64,000 nucleotides of DNA from Yoonia tamlensis (GCF_900115105.1 NZ_FOYP01000002.1:372001-436000); one strand, 5' to 3'; shown: positions 37,742 through 47,481, counted from the first letter of the stretch. A program made the numbers and translations. The notes: generated by a model from the letters alone, not told the origin.

Positions 37742-38512
37742 ATGCGGCACAGCATTCGTCAGGCGAAGGTAAAAGCCGATGAAACCGACAAAAAACGCGC
37801 CCGCCCCCGATTGCGTGGGGTGGGCGCGTTTGTCTTTGCGCTTATGATTTTGGCGGGCGGGGTGGGGCTGTTCACGCATCCTGCAACGCCTTTGGCACCG
37901 GCATGGAATCCCTTGCAGCCGTTGCGCATTGATGACCCGCTGACGCCATTGACCGGTTGGAAATTGTCGCGCGCGGCCAATGACCCGGCGCAATGTCTTG
38001 CGGCATTGGATGGTCATGCCGCAGCGCGCGCGATGCCAGATTTTACCGTTTCTGATCAATGCCATATCCAAACCCGTGTAGATTTGTCGCGCGTCGGCCG
38101 CGCACAGCTGACACCGGTTGAAACCCGCTGTGCGATTGCATTGCGCTTGGCCATGTGGGAACGCCACAGCGTGCAGCCCGCCGCACAGCAGCACTTGGGC
38201 AGCGCAGTGGATGTCATTAACCATATTGGCAGCTATAATTGCCGCGCAATGCGCACCGCCGATGGCACCAGCACCAGCATGAGCACCCATGCCACCGCCG
38301 CCGCGATTGATATCAGCGGATTTGCACTGGCAAATGGCACAAAAATTACCCTGATCGATGATTGGCAGGGGGATACGGCAAATGCGCGGTTCTTGCGGGC
38401 CTTGCGTGACGGGGCCTGCCAGTTCTTTCGGCTGACGCTTTCGCCCGACTATAACGCGCTGCACGCAGATCATTTTCACCTGCAATCACGCGGCTGGGGC
38501 CTGTGCCGTTAG
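37742..38512 (+). CDS. Extensin-like family protein, membrane-anchored
   Basis: 256 aa. One hydrophobic segment near residues 28-46 after a basic N-terminus, then an Extensin_C-like domain: SYNCR near 164, STHATAAAIDISGF near 180 and LHADHFHL near 240. Such His/Asp motifs resemble those of D,D-peptidase-type zinc enzymes, so a cell-wall role is plausible but unproven. It starts 6 bp after ahcY. Confidence 0.85.
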   Translation: MRHSIRQAKVKADETDKKRARPRLRGVGAFVFALMILAGGVGLFTHPATPLAPAWNPLQPLRIDDPLTPLTGWKLSRAANDPAQCLAALDGHAAARAMPDFTVSDQCHIQTRVDLSRVGRAQLTPVETRCAIALRLAMWERHSVQPAAQQHLGSAVDVINHIGSYNCRAMRTADGTSTSMSTHATAAAIDISGFALANGTKITLIDDWQGDTANARFLRALRDGACQFFRLTLSPDYNALHADHFHLQSRGWGLCR

Positions 38513-38639
38513 CGGCGAAACATTGCCATATGTCGGAATTTTTCTTTACGGATTGTCGTTCAGCCCGTTAACGTGCAGCCAACGCGGCAGAATTGCGCGG
38601 CGTCGACAAATTGAATAATTCAACTCTGGGGACAATTTA

Positions 38640-38981
38640 ATGGGTAAAAGAGACGACCTTATCGCGAAATATGCGGATGATCTGAAAAATAAATGCGGCA
38701 TCACACCTGACATGGATCTGCTGACTAAAGTCACAATCGGTTGTGGCCCGGCGATTTATAACGCGGATGCGTCAACAGTCGCAGCCAGCCAGCCTGACGA
38801 AATTGCGACCGTTAAGAACAATTTCCTGATCAAGAAACTGGGCCTGAAAGACAGCGCCGATCTGGATGCAGCGATTGATTCTGTTTTGAACACCTATGGC
38901 CAGTCCGAGCGCAACAAATACCGCGCCGTGGTTTATTACATGCTGACAAAACATTTCAGCAAAGAAGCCATCTACGGCTAA
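38640..38981 (+). CDS. DUF2853 family small protein
   Basis: 113 aa soluble, helical protein with the family pattern DLIAKYADDLK at the N-terminus and a C-terminal YYMLTKHF segment. Function unknown. GGGG lies about 9 nt before the ATG. A strong terminator follows 19 bp after the stop, so the gene is probably monocistronic. The 127-bp upstream gap (38513-38639) should hold its promoter, but I see no clear match. Confidence 0.85.
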   Translation: MGKRDDLIAKYADDLKNKCGITPDMDLLTKVTIGCGPAIYNADASTVAASQPDEIATVKNNFLIKKLGLKDSADLDAAIDSVLNTYGQSERNKYRAVVYYMLTKHFSKEAIYG

Positions 38982-39000
38982 GCTATTGTTATATTATGTT

Positions 39001-39028
39001 AAAACGCCCGCCTGCCAGCGGGCGTTTT
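39001..39028 (+). terminator. Intrinsic terminator of the DUF2853 gene
   Basis: AAAACGCCCGC / GCGGGCGTTTT, 11-bp perfect arms with a 6-nt loop and terminal T-run. Confidence 0.93.
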
Positions 39029-39059
39029 GCGTTTGAATAAAATACGAAACGCAATTCAA

Positions 39060-39089
39060 TTGCCAGACATCGGGCAATCAAGCTAAATA
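39060..39089 (+). promoter_or_regulatory. Candidate sigma-70 promoter in the DUF2853/DUF1761 gap
   Basis: TTGCCA (39060-39065), 18-nt spacer, TAAATA (39084-39089), directed to the right and located after the DUF2853 terminator. The next right-going gene is far away, so it may serve a small RNA. Confidence 0.35.
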
Positions 39090-39095
39090 CTCCGC

Positions 39096-39194
39096 AGGAT
39101 CAGGAGGTCCGGACCTAGATATTCATATGCGTGTGGTGGCTTGGGAACACGCGGGGTGAAAAGGGGGTTCGGATTCTATCCGCGCCCCCTTTTT
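39096..39194 (+). ncRNA. Candidate small RNA of about 100 nt
   Basis: Between a promoter-like sequence and a strong terminator lie three successive structures: the palindrome AGGTCCGGACCT (39104-39115), GCGTGT/ACACGC (39129-39152) and the compound terminator stem (39159-39193). The only open frame is about 10 codons. No known RNA family is recognised. Confidence 0.3.
39159..39193. terminator. Bidirectional compound terminator
   Basis: Outer arms AAAAGGGGG / CCCCCTTTT with an inner CGGAT/ATCCG stem and a 3-nt loop. It abuts the stop codon of the minus-strand DUF1761 gene and can act on both strands. Confidence 0.8.
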
Positions 39195-39589
39195 CAAAAC
39201 AACGTCAACACCAGACCGATGATCGCCGCCGACGCAGTTGCATAGCCGCCGTCGATCACGGCCAATTTCCATGGCCGGTCGGAATAACCGGTATTGATGA
39301 AAATCCACGGGGTAATAAAGAAAATCCCGATACCAAATCCGGCCTGTAACCCTTTGCCGGCTGTATCGATTCCCGACAGGGCAAACACATGCCGCATCAT
39401 GCCTGCGACCAGCAAAATGCAGATGAATGACACAATATAGGGCGTTGGGCTGGCGCCGTTTGCCGGTTTGCCGTCATCCCCCACCTTGATGCCTGCGGCG
39501 GCCATCCACGGTTTTGCCAGCGCCATGTAATAGGCCGCGCCAAATGCAAATGCCGCGATTGTTGCGACGATAATTGAAAGAATTGCCAT
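39194..39589 (-). CDS. DUF1761 family membrane protein
   Basis: 131 aa with four hydrophobic segments (about 4-24, 50-70, 80-100, 110-130) and the family motif AYYMALAKPWM near residue 19. Function unknown. It ends at the bidirectional terminator and is transcribed away from the EVE-domain gene's promoter side; 49 bp separate them. Confidence 0.85.
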   Translation of the reverse strand: MAILSIIVATIAAFAFGAAYYMALAKPWMAAAGIKVGDDGKPANGASPTPYIVSFICILLVAGMMRHVFALSGIDTAGKGLQAGFGIGIFFITPWIFINTGYSDRPWKLAVIDGGYATASAAIIGLVLTLF

Positions 39590-39638
39590 CTTTATGCTCC
39601 CCGTTTGGGGTGATTATGCGGCGGTTTGCCGCAGTGCG

Positions 39639-40058
39639 CTAGGGATTTGTGTGCCCAAGCGCGCAGACTATGGCCCATTCTTCATCCGTAACAGGCTGCA
39701 CCGAAAGCCGCGATGATTTCACCAGCGCCATATCCTGCAACCGCGGGTCGGATTTGATTTGCGCCAATGTCACAGGGGTCGTGAACGGGCGGACCGCCTT
39801 GATATCCACGCAGTCCCAGCGCGCATCATCGGTGGTGCTGTCTTGGTGGGTCTCGGCGCAGACTTCGACAATGCCGACAATCTCAAGCCCGCTGCGTGAA
39901 TGATAGAAAAACCCGCGGTCGCCCATTTTCATCGCCCGCATATTGTTGCGGGCTTGGTAATTGCGCACGCCGTGCCATTCTTCGCCTGCATCGCCTTTGG
40001 CGGTCTGTTGATCCCAGCCCCAGACATCCGGTTCGGATTTGAACAACCAAAAGGCCAT
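39639..40058 (-). CDS. EVE domain protein
   Basis: 139 aa, a complete EVE (PUA-like) domain: MAFWLFKSEPDVWGWD, WHGVRNYQARNNMRAMKMGD, FFYHSRSG. EVE domains bind modified bases in nucleic acids in other systems; the target here is unknown. The start at 40058 overlaps the yciI-like stop by one base; a longer frame to 40190 lies inside that gene. Fourth gene of tsaD-gpsA-yciI-EVE. Confidence 0.9.
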   Translation of the reverse strand: MAFWLFKSEPDVWGWDQQTAKGDAGEEWHGVRNYQARNNMRAMKMGDRGFFYHSRSGLEIVGIVEVCAETHQDSTTDDARWDCVDIKAVRPFTTPVTLAQIKSDPRLQDMALVKSSRLSVQPVTDEEWAIVCALGHTNP

Positions 40059-40330
40059 CAGCCGATGACCTTTTTCCATGCCTGAATACGCACGTCGCTG
40101 AACAATCCGGCCTTGGCATAGGGGTCGTTTGCGGCCCAATCCTGTGCTGCGGCCAGATCGGCGACCTCTAGCACGATCAGCGATCCGCACATTTGCTCTG
40201 CGGTATCAAGGAACGGTCCGGCCATCTCGACCACGCCGGTTTCGGCGATATAGGCCAGATGCGCGTCGCGGTTATCCAGTCGTACCTGCAGCGCGCCGGC
40301 TTTGTCTGTCGTCATGATTGCAAAACGCAT
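40058..40330 (-). CDS. YciI-like protein
   Basis: 90 aa, a single YCII dimeric alpha-beta domain: MRFAIMTTDKAGALQVRL, RDAHLAYIAETG, NDPYAKAGLFSDVRI. The His and Asp typical of the family's putative active site are kept. Function not known. It directly abuts gpsA and overlaps the EVE gene by one base. Confidence 0.88.
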   Translation of the reverse strand: MRFAIMTTDKAGALQVRLDNRDAHLAYIAETGVVEMAGPFLDTAEQMCGSLIVLEVADLAAAQDWAANDPYAKAGLFSDVRIQAWKKVIG

Positions 40331-41293
40331 TTATTCTTCCTTCAATGGGCGCGATAGCAGCGCATTCAGCGCACGCATCACGTCGGTTTTATTTTCGGTC
40401 AGGTCCGCGACCACAGTGCAGATCGGCATATCAATGTCCAGATCATGCGCAAGCTGGCGCACCGCGCGCGCGGTTGCGGCCCCTTCGACGGTGGTGGAGC
40501 TGTCAAAGCTTTCCCCGCGCCCGAGCGCAAGCCCGTAGCGGAAATTGCGCGATTGTTCGGATGTGCAGGTAAGCACCAGATCGCCAAAGCCCGAAAGCCC
40601 CGACAATGTATCGGCTTGCCCGCCCAATTTGGTCGCCAGCCGCTGCATTTCGGGAAAACCCCGTGTGATCAGCGCCGCGCGCGCGCTTTCGCCAAGGCCC
40701 GCGCCAATCGCCACGCCCGACGCAATCGCCATGACGTTTTTCAACGCTCCGCCCAGTTCAGCGCCAATTGTATCCACTGTGCGGTAAAGCCGCAGCGATG
40801 TCGTCGAAAGCGCGGTTTGCAAGATCGCCCCTTGGGCGTCGTCAGCGCAGGCAAGGGTTAACGCGGTGGGCAGCCCGCGAGCGATATCGGCGGCAAAACT
40901 TGGCCCCGTCAGCATCGCCGCAGTCGCGTCAGGCACCAAATCACGGATCGTGCTGGCAGGGCCTGTCATGCGGGTCAGGTCGATGCCTTTGCAGCAGGCC
41001 ACCAGATATTTACCCCCAAGCTGTGCGGCATGGGTTTTCAAGAAATCCGGCAGGGTCTGCGCAGGGATCGCTAAAAGCAGCGTGTCGCAGGCAAAAACAG
41101 TGCCTAACGTTGCGCAAAAGGTGATATTTTGTGGCAGGGCCACACCCGGCAGTTTGGCGTTCATGCGGGTGGTTTGCATCATTTCCACCGCTGTCGCATC
41201 GCGCGCCCAAAGCGCAATTTCATTGCCATCAAGCGCCAGCGCTACCCCAAGTGCAGTGCCAAACGCGCCGCCGCCGATGATCCCGATTTTCAT
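40331..41293 (-). CDS. gpsA: Glycerol-3-phosphate dehydrogenase [NAD(P)+]
   Basis: 320 aa. It reduces dihydroxyacetone phosphate to sn-glycerol 3-phosphate for phospholipid synthesis. N-terminal Rossmann motif [30 protein letters not shown] near 145, and the catalytic-domain segment [14 protein letters not shown] with its Lys near 185. The start overlaps the tsaD stop (ATGA), a known tsaD-gpsA order in alphaproteobacteria. Confidence 0.95.
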   Translation of the reverse strand: MKIGIIGGGAFGTALGVALALDGNEIALWARDATAVEMMQTTRMNAKLPGVALPQNITFCATLGTVFACDTLLLAIPAQTLPDFLKTHAAQLGGKYLVACCKGIDLTRMTGPASTIRDLVPDATAAMLTGPSFAADIARGLPTALTLACADDAQGAILQTALSTTSLRLYRTVDTIGAELGGALKNVMAIASGVAIGAGLGESARAALITRGFPEMQRLATKLGGQADTLSGLSGFGDLVLTCTSEQSRNFRYGLALGRGESFDSSTTVEGAATARAVRQLAHDLDIDMPICTVVADLTENKTDVMRALNALLSRPLKEE

Positions 41294-42366
41294 GCCTTCG
41301 CCCCTTTTTTTCCTGATCCGAGCATAGGAGCCGCACGTTGGTCAAGCGGCCATCGCGGACGCGCCGAAAGCGTCAGATCATCGCGGTGGCCCGCCTGCAT
41401 CATTTCGATCCCCGCATAGGCGATCATCGCCGCGTTGTCAGTGCACAGCGCGAGCGGCGGCGCGACAAAATCAGTGTCTAATTCAGTGCAAAGCTGCATT
41501 AATCCGTCACGGATTGCCCCGTTTGCCGCAACCCCGCCTGCAATGGCAAAGCTGCGTCGCGCAGGGTTCAACGCCAGATAGATCTGCATCGCGCGGCGGG
41601 TTTTTTCGATCAACACATCGGTAACGGCGGCCTGAAATCCGGCGCAAAGATCGGATTGGTCCTGCGCGGTCAGCCCGCCTTTTTCCGCGACGACACCGTC
41701 GCGCGCGCGCAAGATTGCGGTTTTCAGACCGGAAAACGACATATCACAGCCGGCTTGGTTCAACAGCGGGCGCGGCAGCGTGAACCGCTTTGGCTTGCCC
41801 GATTGCGCGGCTGTTTCGACAGACGGACCACCTGGTTGTGGTAATCCCAAGATGCGGGCGGTTTTGTCGAATGCTTCACCCGGGGCGTCATCAATGGTGC
41901 CGCCAATCCGCTGATAGGTGTCATGAGATTCAACAATAAGAAACTGGCAATGCCCGCCGGACACAAGCAGCATCAAAAAGGGATAGGCTACCTGATCTGT
42001 CAGCCGTGGAGTCAACGCATGGCCGGCAAGGTGGTTAACGCCAATCAAAGGCAGTCCGGTCGCGGCAGATATCCCCTTGGCGCACATCACGCCGGACAGC
42101 ACCCCGCCGATCAGTCCAGGGCCTGCGGTCACGGCGATTCCGTCCAGTTCGGCCAGTGTTAGACCCGATTCCTGCAATGCTTGTTCAACGCAGCGGTCAA
42201 GCTTTTCGGCATGGGCGCGTGCCGCGATTTCAGGCACGACTCCGCCAAAATCCGCATGCAACGCGGTTTGCCCGTAGACCACAGAGGCCAGTACATCCGT
42301 GCCGCGCACCACGGCGGCAGCGGTATCGTCACAGCTGCTTTCGATTCCAAGAAGGGTCAGGGTCAT
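41290..42366 (-). CDS. tsaD: tRNA N6-adenosine threonylcarbamoyltransferase TsaD
   Basis: 358 aa. Transfers the threonylcarbamoyl group to A37 of tRNAs reading ANN codons, with TsaB and TsaE. N-terminus [16 protein letters not shown], metal-binding NHLAGHAL near 112 (HxxxH), [16 protein letters not shown] and the ASKH-fold C-terminal motif with [13 protein letters not shown]. The ATG at 42366 is set by homologues. It is divergent from hemD. Confidence 0.96.
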   Translation of the reverse strand: MTLTLLGIESSCDDTAAAVVRGTDVLASVVYGQTALHADFGGVVPEIAARAHAEKLDRCVEQALQESGLTLAELDGIAVTAGPGLIGGVLSGVMCAKGISAATGLPLIGVNHLAGHALTPRLTDQVAYPFLMLLVSGGHCQFLIVESHDTYQRIGGTIDDAPGEAFDKTARILGLPQPGGPSVETAAQSGKPKRFTLPRPLLNQAGCDMSFSGLKTAILRARDGVVAEKGGLTAQDQSDLCAGFQAAVTDVLIEKTRRAMQIYLALNPARRSFAIAGGVAANGAIRDGLMQLCTELDTDFVAPPLALCTDNAAMIAYAGIEMMQAGHRDDLTLSARPRWPLDQRAAPMLGSGKKGAKA

Positions 42367-42433
42367 GTCAGGCTCTTTGCTTGCGTGTCTTAGGCAGGTA
42401 ACATTGCGTGACTTTCCAAACAATGGTGCGTTG

Positions 42434-43147
42434 ATGACCCCGAGTGTGATCGTGACAAGACCTGCGCCGATGGGTGCGCAATTTGCCGGTCAATTGCGTG
42501 CGCGCTTTGGGGCGCGGGTGTCGGTGATTGTGTCGCCGCTTTTGCAAATCGAACATCTACCCGTTGTTGATGATTTTACGGGTCTGGAGGGAGCTGTCTT
42601 TACGTCGGCGCAATCTGTGGGCGCGGTGCAGCTGCCAGTTGGGATGCAAGCATGGTGTGTCGGGGCGAAAACTGCGGCGCGTGCGCAGGCGGCGGGTTTT
42701 CACGTGGCTAGCGTGGCGGATGATGCGCGCGCATTGGTGCGCCAGATTACGCAGGCCGCTCCACGCGGCCGGTTGGCGCATTTTCGCGGAAGGCACGTGC
42801 ATGAAAACGTCGCCGGACAGTTGCGTGCAGCCCGTATCAATTGCACAGAAGTCATCGCATACGAGCAGCACGCCCTTGGTTTGACCGAAAATGCAAAAAC
42901 GTCGCTAAACGGGACCGCGCCTGTTGTACTGCCTCTGTTTTCAGCGCGCACTGCCACTATATTGCAAGAACAGGGGCCATTTCATGCGCCTTTACATATC
43001 GTGGTAATGAGTAAGCAGATAGAACAGGTTGTGAATGGGCTGAATGCGCAATCGGTGCGAATCGCTGCGCGACCGGATGGGGACGCAATGACGCAGGCAA
43101 CGGTTTCGGGTTTGGACAGCTTGTTGAAATGTAATACCGATGGTTGA
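42434..43147 (+). CDS. hemD: Uroporphyrinogen-III synthase
   Basis: 237 aa. It closes hydroxymethylbilane to uroporphyrinogen III for heme and corrin synthesis. The family is poorly conserved; support comes from [35 protein letters not shown] and from its place before the Mic60-like gene and hemY, a standard alphaproteobacterial order. The ATG at 42434 has no good ribosome site; a TTG at 42431 is an option. Confidence 0.85.
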   Translation: MTPSVIVTRPAPMGAQFAGQLRARFGARVSVIVSPLLQIEHLPVVDDFTGLEGAVFTSAQSVGAVQLPVGMQAWCVGAKTAARAQAAGFHVASVADDARALVRQITQAAPRGRLAHFRGRHVHENVAGQLRAARINCTEVIAYEQHALGLTENAKTSLNGTAPVVLPLFSARTATILQEQGPFHAPLHIVVMSKQIEQVVNGLNAQSVRIAARPDGDAMTQATVSGLDSLLKCNTDG

Positions 43148-43222
43148 GGGTGCGCAGCCGTAAGAGTAGTGTAATTGAGCAGAAGCGCAAATTGCGCAGG
43201 TGTTCGTAAGAAGGGGATTATC

Positions 43223-44395
43223 TTGGCCAATCAGCCATCCAAAAAGGCGCAAAAATCGCCCCAAAGCACCGCTTCAGGGGCGAATAGCGATAAGTTACCC
43301 GTTATTGATGCCATTCCTGCAGAGGTGCACGATGGTGCGCCGGTTTCAGCAGATCCTGCGCCTTCGCCGGCGCAAGCGGTCCCCCAAACGCCGCAAGCTT
43401 CGCCAGCGCCAAAACCGCATCCCGTTGCGGAACCCCAAAAACGCGCGACCGGATTTGTGCCATTACTGCTGGGCGGGGTTATTGCCGGCGCGATCGGATT
43501 TGGCGTGGCGTCAGTGACCAGACCCGCGGCCGATACATCACAAGCCGATGCATTTGCGACGCAAGCCACTGAAATCGACAGCCTGCGCGCACAGATTGCG
43601 GCGATCCCTTCGGTTGATCTGACTGATATTACCTTGAAACAAAACGAACTTTCGGACGCGATTATCGCGCTTGAAACAGAAATGGCGCATGTAGTCGACG
43701 CATTGGCGGCGCGTGTCGAAGTGATCGAAAACCAGCCGCGCGTTGTCGGCGAAGGCGCGGCACCTGCGACAGCGGCCTATCAGGCAGAGCTTGACGCGTT
43801 GCGCGCCCAGATTTCCGAAATGACCGATATTGCGCAAACGCAATTGGCAACCGCGCGCGCCGAAGCTGCCGCAATTGAAGAAAATGCCGCGTTGGCGGCG
43901 CGCAATGCGGCAGGTCGTGTGGCCTTGTCGCGGGTGCAGTCGGGCTTGGAAACCGGCGCACCGCTAGGCGCCGCGCTTGGCGATCTTGAGGCAGCATTGG
44001 AACAAAGCGCGCCAGAAGGGCTGTTGGCGGTGCAGGATGGCGTGCCGACTTTGCAAGAATTGCGCGAAACCTATGCAGATGCGGCGCGTGCCGCGCTTGC
44101 GACCGCCCGCGCAGAAGGTGTTTCAGGCGAAAGCACAAGCGGGTTTGGCGCGTTTATACGTGATCAACTTGATGTGCGATCAACCAGCCCGCGCGAAGGT
44201 GATGATGCGGATGCGGTGCTTTCGCGTGCGGGCGCTGCGATAAATGCCGGAAGGCTTGCCGATGCGCTGGCGGAAATAGATGCGCTGCCCGAAGTTGTGC
44301 GCGCGGAAATGTCCGAATGGCGCGCGCGGGCCGATTTGCGCGCCGCGGCGCTTGCCGCTGTTGAACTGCTGTCCACAACCCTTAGTGACAATTAA
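43223..44395 (+). CDS. Mic60/mitofilin-like inner-membrane protein
   Basis: 390 aa from TTG at 43223 (AAGGGG upstream). N-terminal Ala/Pro-rich linker, a membrane helix at about 77-98 (LLLGGVIAGAIGFGVASV), a coiled-coil region at about 110-240 rich in Glu/Ala, and a C-terminal helical mitofilin-like domain. Alphaproteobacterial Mic60 homologues sit between hemD and hemY and bend internal membranes; a similar role is inferred here. It is followed by hemY after 11 bp. Confidence 0.75.
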   Translation: MANQPSKKAQKSPQSTASGANSDKLPVIDAIPAEVHDGAPVSADPAPSPAQAVPQTPQASPAPKPHPVAEPQKRATGFVPLLLGGVIAGAIGFGVASVTRPAADTSQADAFATQATEIDSLRAQIAAIPSVDLTDITLKQNELSDAIIALETEMAHVVDALAARVEVIENQPRVVGEGAAPATAAYQAELDALRAQISEMTDIAQTQLATARAEAAAIEENAALAARNAAGRVALSRVQSGLETGAPLGAALGDLEAALEQSAPEGLLAVQDGVPTLQELRETYADAARAALATARAEGVSGESTSGFGAFIRDQLDVRSTSPREGDDADAVLSRAGAAINAGRLADALAEIDALPEVVRAEMSEWRARADLRAAALAAVELLSTTLSDN

Positions 44396-44406
44396 AGGCG
44401 ATAAAA

Positions 44407-45864
44407 ATGCTCTGGTCTCTTATCAAAATTATTGCTTTCGTCGCTGCGGTGATCGCGCTGACCTATGGCGCGACGCAATTGGCCGATTTCGAAGGCGGCG
44501 CCACGATCGGTTTTGCGGGGGTCGAATTCACGCTAAGCACGCTTGAAATGGTGTTTGCACTGGTGGCCTTGGCGGTTTCTGTCTGGTTGGGGCTGAAACT
44601 GTTGGCGTTTCTTGTTGCGGGGTTCAAATTCCTGAACGGCGATGAAACCGCGATTTCGCGCTATTTCGACCGTAACCGCGAACGCAAAGGTTATGAGGCG
44701 CTGTCAGAGGGCATGATGGCGCTCGCCTCTGGCGAAGGGCATCTTGCGATGGCCAAGGCAAGCCGTGCCGACAAGTTCCTTAAGCAACCCGAACTGACGA
44801 ACCTGTTAACCGCGCAGGCCGCCGAAATGACCGGCGACCATCGCAAAGCGGAAGAAACCTATAAGAAGCTGCTACAAGATGACCGGACCCGTTTTGTCGG
44901 GGTGCGCGGGATCATGAAACAAAAACTGTCCGAAGGCGACACCACAACCGCTTTGGCGCTGGCGCAAAAGGCTTTTGCGCTTAAACCCAAGCATGAAGAA
45001 ACCCAAGATGTCCTGCTTCGGTTGCAGGCCGAAAAGGCGGATTGGGCCGGTGCGCGCCAGACATTGGGCGCAAAGCTGAAAGCGGGGAATTTGCCGCGCG
45101 ATGTGCATAAACGCCGCGATGCCGTTCTGGCCCTGTCAGAGGCGCGCGACATTATGGACGCGGGCAAAACGATCGAAGCCCGCGAAGCCGCAGTAGAGGC
45201 CAACCGCCTGTCACCGGATCTGATTCCCGCCGCCGTCATGGCCGCGCGCAGCTATATTGTTGCAGATAATGCCCGCTATGCGACCCGCGTGCTTACCAAG
45301 ACCTGGAATGTGCAGCCGCATCCCGACATTGCGACCGCCTTTGCCGAAATTGCCCCCGACGAGACCGCGCAGGAACGGCTGAAGCGGTTCCGCACGCTGA
45401 CCAAAACAACGCAAGACCACCCCGAGACAAAGATGCTCTTGGCAGAGCTGCATATCGCAGCCGAGGATTTTCCGGCAGCCAAGCGGGCGCTGGGCGATCT
45501 GAATGACACGGATCCGACAGCGCGCAGCCTGACATTGATGGCCGCAATCGAACGCGGCGCAGGGGCCGAAGATTCGGTTGTGCGTGGCTGGCTGACGCGC
45601 GCGTTGACGGCGCCCCGCGGCCCGCAGTGGCTGTGTGAGAACTGCCAGCATATTCACGCGACATGGGCACCGACCTGCACAAACTGCGGCGCGTTTGACA
45701 CGCTTGCATGGAAAACACCGCCCGCAGGCGAAGTCGCAATGCCGTCCGGTGTGGAAATGTTGCCGTTGATTGTCGGGCAGGATGCTGTGCAGAACCTGCC
45801 CGTGCCAATAGACGCGTCCGACGCCGAAATCATCGATCCCGATCCGGCGCCACCCCGCGACTAA
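44407..45864 (+). CDS. hemY: HemY-like tetratricopeptide protein with a C-terminal Cys4 motif
   Basis: 485 aa. Two N-terminal membrane helices (about 4-26 and 44-66) with the HemY_N domain, then TPR-like helical repeats up to about 395. The C-terminus has four Cys (C410, C413, C424, C427; CENC ... CTNC) like a rubredoxin-type metal site, followed by an acidic, Pro-rich tail. HemY is linked to heme synthesis by location, but this HemY is not protoporphyrinogen oxidase. Cys4 tails occur in other alphaproteobacterial HemY proteins and in LapB. Confidence 0.85.
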   Translation: MLWSLIKIIAFVAAVIALTYGATQLADFEGGATIGFAGVEFTLSTLEMVFALVALAVSVWLGLKLLAFLVAGFKFLNGDETAISRYFDRNRERKGYEALSEGMMALASGEGHLAMAKASRADKFLKQPELTNLLTAQAAEMTGDHRKAEETYKKLLQDDRTRFVGVRGIMKQKLSEGDTTTALALAQKAFALKPKHEETQDVLLRLQAEKADWAGARQTLGAKLKAGNLPRDVHKRRDAVLALSEARDIMDAGKTIEAREAAVEANRLSPDLIPAAVMAARSYIVADNARYATRVLTKTWNVQPHPDIATAFAEIAPDETAQERLKRFRTLTKTTQDHPETKMLLAELHIAAEDFPAAKRALGDLNDTDPTARSLTLMAAIERGAGAEDSVVRGWLTRALTAPRGPQWLCENCQHIHATWAPTCTNCGAFDTLAWKTPPAGEVAMPSGVEMLPLIVGQDAVQNLPVPIDASDAEIIDPDPAPPRD

Positions 45865-45870
45865 ACCGCT

Positions 45871-46788
45871 TTATTCGGGAATAATTGCACCCGGTGCCGC
45901 GATGACGCGTCCGGCCAAAGCGTGGCCGGCGGCCATGGCTTCGGGTGCGGTTTGCCCACGCGCGATTGCCGCCAGATAGCCCGCGTTGAAACTATCACCG
46001 GCGGCGGTTGTGTCGACGACTTTGATCGGCTCGGCGGGGGTCTTGAAGACATGCGCACCAGCAAGATCAAGCGGACCCTCTTCGCCGCGTTTCATTGCCC
46101 CGTTTGTCACGCCCAAGCCTCTGAGCCGCGCGGCGACCGCGTCTGAACCGGCGTCCCCGAAAAGCGCCTGTTCATCATCCGCAGATGGCAAGGCGATATC
46201 CACGCGTTGCCACATTTGCGTGTTGATATCGCGCGCGGTTGCGCTGTCTTCCCAAAGCTTTGGCCGGTGGTTGCTGTCATAGACTAACGTGCCACCCGCC
46301 GCGCTGAACCGTTGTGCCCAATCCAGCAGCGCTGCCCGCACGGCAGGCGGCAGGATTGCCATCGAAATGCCGGTCAGCAACACCATGTCAAACCCGTCAA
46401 GATCGTCAAAGGACACGGTACCACCCGGAGAAAACAACTGCCGCGCCGCCGCCGCAGAGCGCCAATAGCTAAAGCTGCGTTCACCGGTTGCGTCTGTATC
46501 AATTGCATATAGCCCGGGCATCTGGCCTTCGCGCCGTTCGATATATGTGGTGTCGAGCCCGTGGCTTTGCACTGCGGTGAGAATGCGGTCTGAATAGGGA
46601 TCAGTCCCCAACGCCGTGACATAAGAAACGGTGATATCACTGCCCCGCAAGGCGCGCGCCAGATAGACAGCGGTGTTATAGGTGTCACCCGCAACGCCAA
46701 CGCGGGCGCTGCCATCCTGATGCGCGATCAGTTCGATCATAACTTCACCGATGCAGGCGATTTTGCGGATGGGGCGTTTGGTCGTCAT
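45871..46788 (-). CDS. kdgK: 2-keto-3-deoxygluconate kinase, PfkB family
   Basis: 305 aa. It phosphorylates KDG to KDPG in hexuronate or sugar-acid breakdown. IACIGEVMIEL at the N-terminus, GVAGDTYNTAVYLAR, DTDATGERSFSYWRSAAAAR, and the anion-hole/catalytic motif DTTAAGDSFNAGY near 262 all fit KdgK better than fructokinase. The ATG directly follows the gntR stop; GGAGA sits 7 nt upstream. Confidence 0.85.
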   Translation of the reverse strand: MTTKRPIRKIACIGEVMIELIAHQDGSARVGVAGDTYNTAVYLARALRGSDITVSYVTALGTDPYSDRILTAVQSHGLDTTYIERREGQMPGLYAIDTDATGERSFSYWRSAAAARQLFSPGGTVSFDDLDGFDMVLLTGISMAILPPAVRAALLDWAQRFSAAGGTLVYDSNHRPKLWEDSATARDINTQMWQRVDIALPSADDEQALFGDAGSDAVAARLRGLGVTNGAMKRGEEGPLDLAGAHVFKTPAEPIKVVDTTAAGDSFNAGYLAAIARGQTAPEAMAAGHALAGRVIAAPGAIIPE

Positions 46789-47481
46789 CTAGATATCTCC
46801 GAAAGTCAGCCGGACTTGATCCCAAGCCGCGGCAAGATGTGAACGCAACGCCGCTTCTGCGGCATCAGGATCACGTAAAAGAATTGCGTCCACAATCGCT
46901 GTGTGCGCAGAAAAATTGATACGGTTGCGGTCGGCAATCCGGGGCATCCGCCCCCATTGCGGCGCAAGCCAGGTGGAGTAGGCGCGGTGTATGGCCGGGT
47001 AAACAGGGTTGCCTGGAATGTTGTAAAGGACGGCGTGAAACTCTTGGTCAGTTTGGTAGAATTGCTCGCTATCGTCAATCGCATCACCATTGGCGGCAAG
47101 CGCGGCCTTTAACGCTGCGATATCTGTCTTTTTTGCGGATAGCGCTGCTTCGCGGACCAATGACGCCTCGAGCATGATGCGGGTGTTGAACAGATTGCGC
47201 ACGCCACCGGGTTGTTGCAACAGATTGCCGACAATCGACCCCGCCGCATCAAGCGCCGCCTCGAAACCGGCTTTGCGGACAACAGGACGGTGCCGCGGCT
47301 TTGCCGTAACAAGCCCGTGGCTGGCCAGAACACGCACCGCTTCGCGGACAACGGTGCGGCTTATGTCGAATTCGGCCATCAGATCACGTTCCGCAGGCAA
47401 CAGGTCGCCCGCAGCAAGAACACCGCTGTGAATACGGTTGGTAATCGTCTGTACGACGTTATCCGCTGCACGGCCTGTCAT
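46789..47481 (-). CDS. GntR-family regulator with FCD effector domain
   Basis: 230 aa. N-terminal winged helix (about 8-72: LLPAERDLMAEFDISRTVVREAV) and C-terminal FCD ligand domain (about 90-215, with metal-binding residues in QTDQEFHAVLY and HTAIVDAIL). This subgroup (UxuR/DgoR-like) usually senses sugar acids, consistent with kdgK just downstream in the same operon. It is divergent from a LacI-type gene. Confidence 0.88.
   Translation of the reverse strand: MTGRAADNVVQTITNRIHSGVLAAGDLLPAERDLMAEFDISRTVVREAVRVLASHGLVTAKPRHRPVVRKAGFEAALDAAGSIVGNLLQQPGGVRNLFNTRIMLEASLVREAALSAKKTDIAALKAALAANGDAIDDSEQFYQTDQEFHAVLYNIPGNPVYPAIHRAYSTWLAPQWGRMPRIADRNRINFSAHTAIVDAILLRDPDAAEAALRSHLAAAWDQVRLTFGDI

Noticed and set aside
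39127..39159. Ten-codon frame (MRVVAWEHAG) after AGGAGG in the candidate small RNA
   Set aside because: The AGGAGG is 19 nt from the ATG, too far for a normal start; the stretch is better explained by hairpins.
45871..46788. Fructokinase serving the polyol dehydrogenase
   Set aside because: Motifs (GVAGDTYNTAVYLAR, ERSFSYWRSAAAAR) fit KDG kinase better, and the gene is paired with a sugar-acid type GntR regulator.
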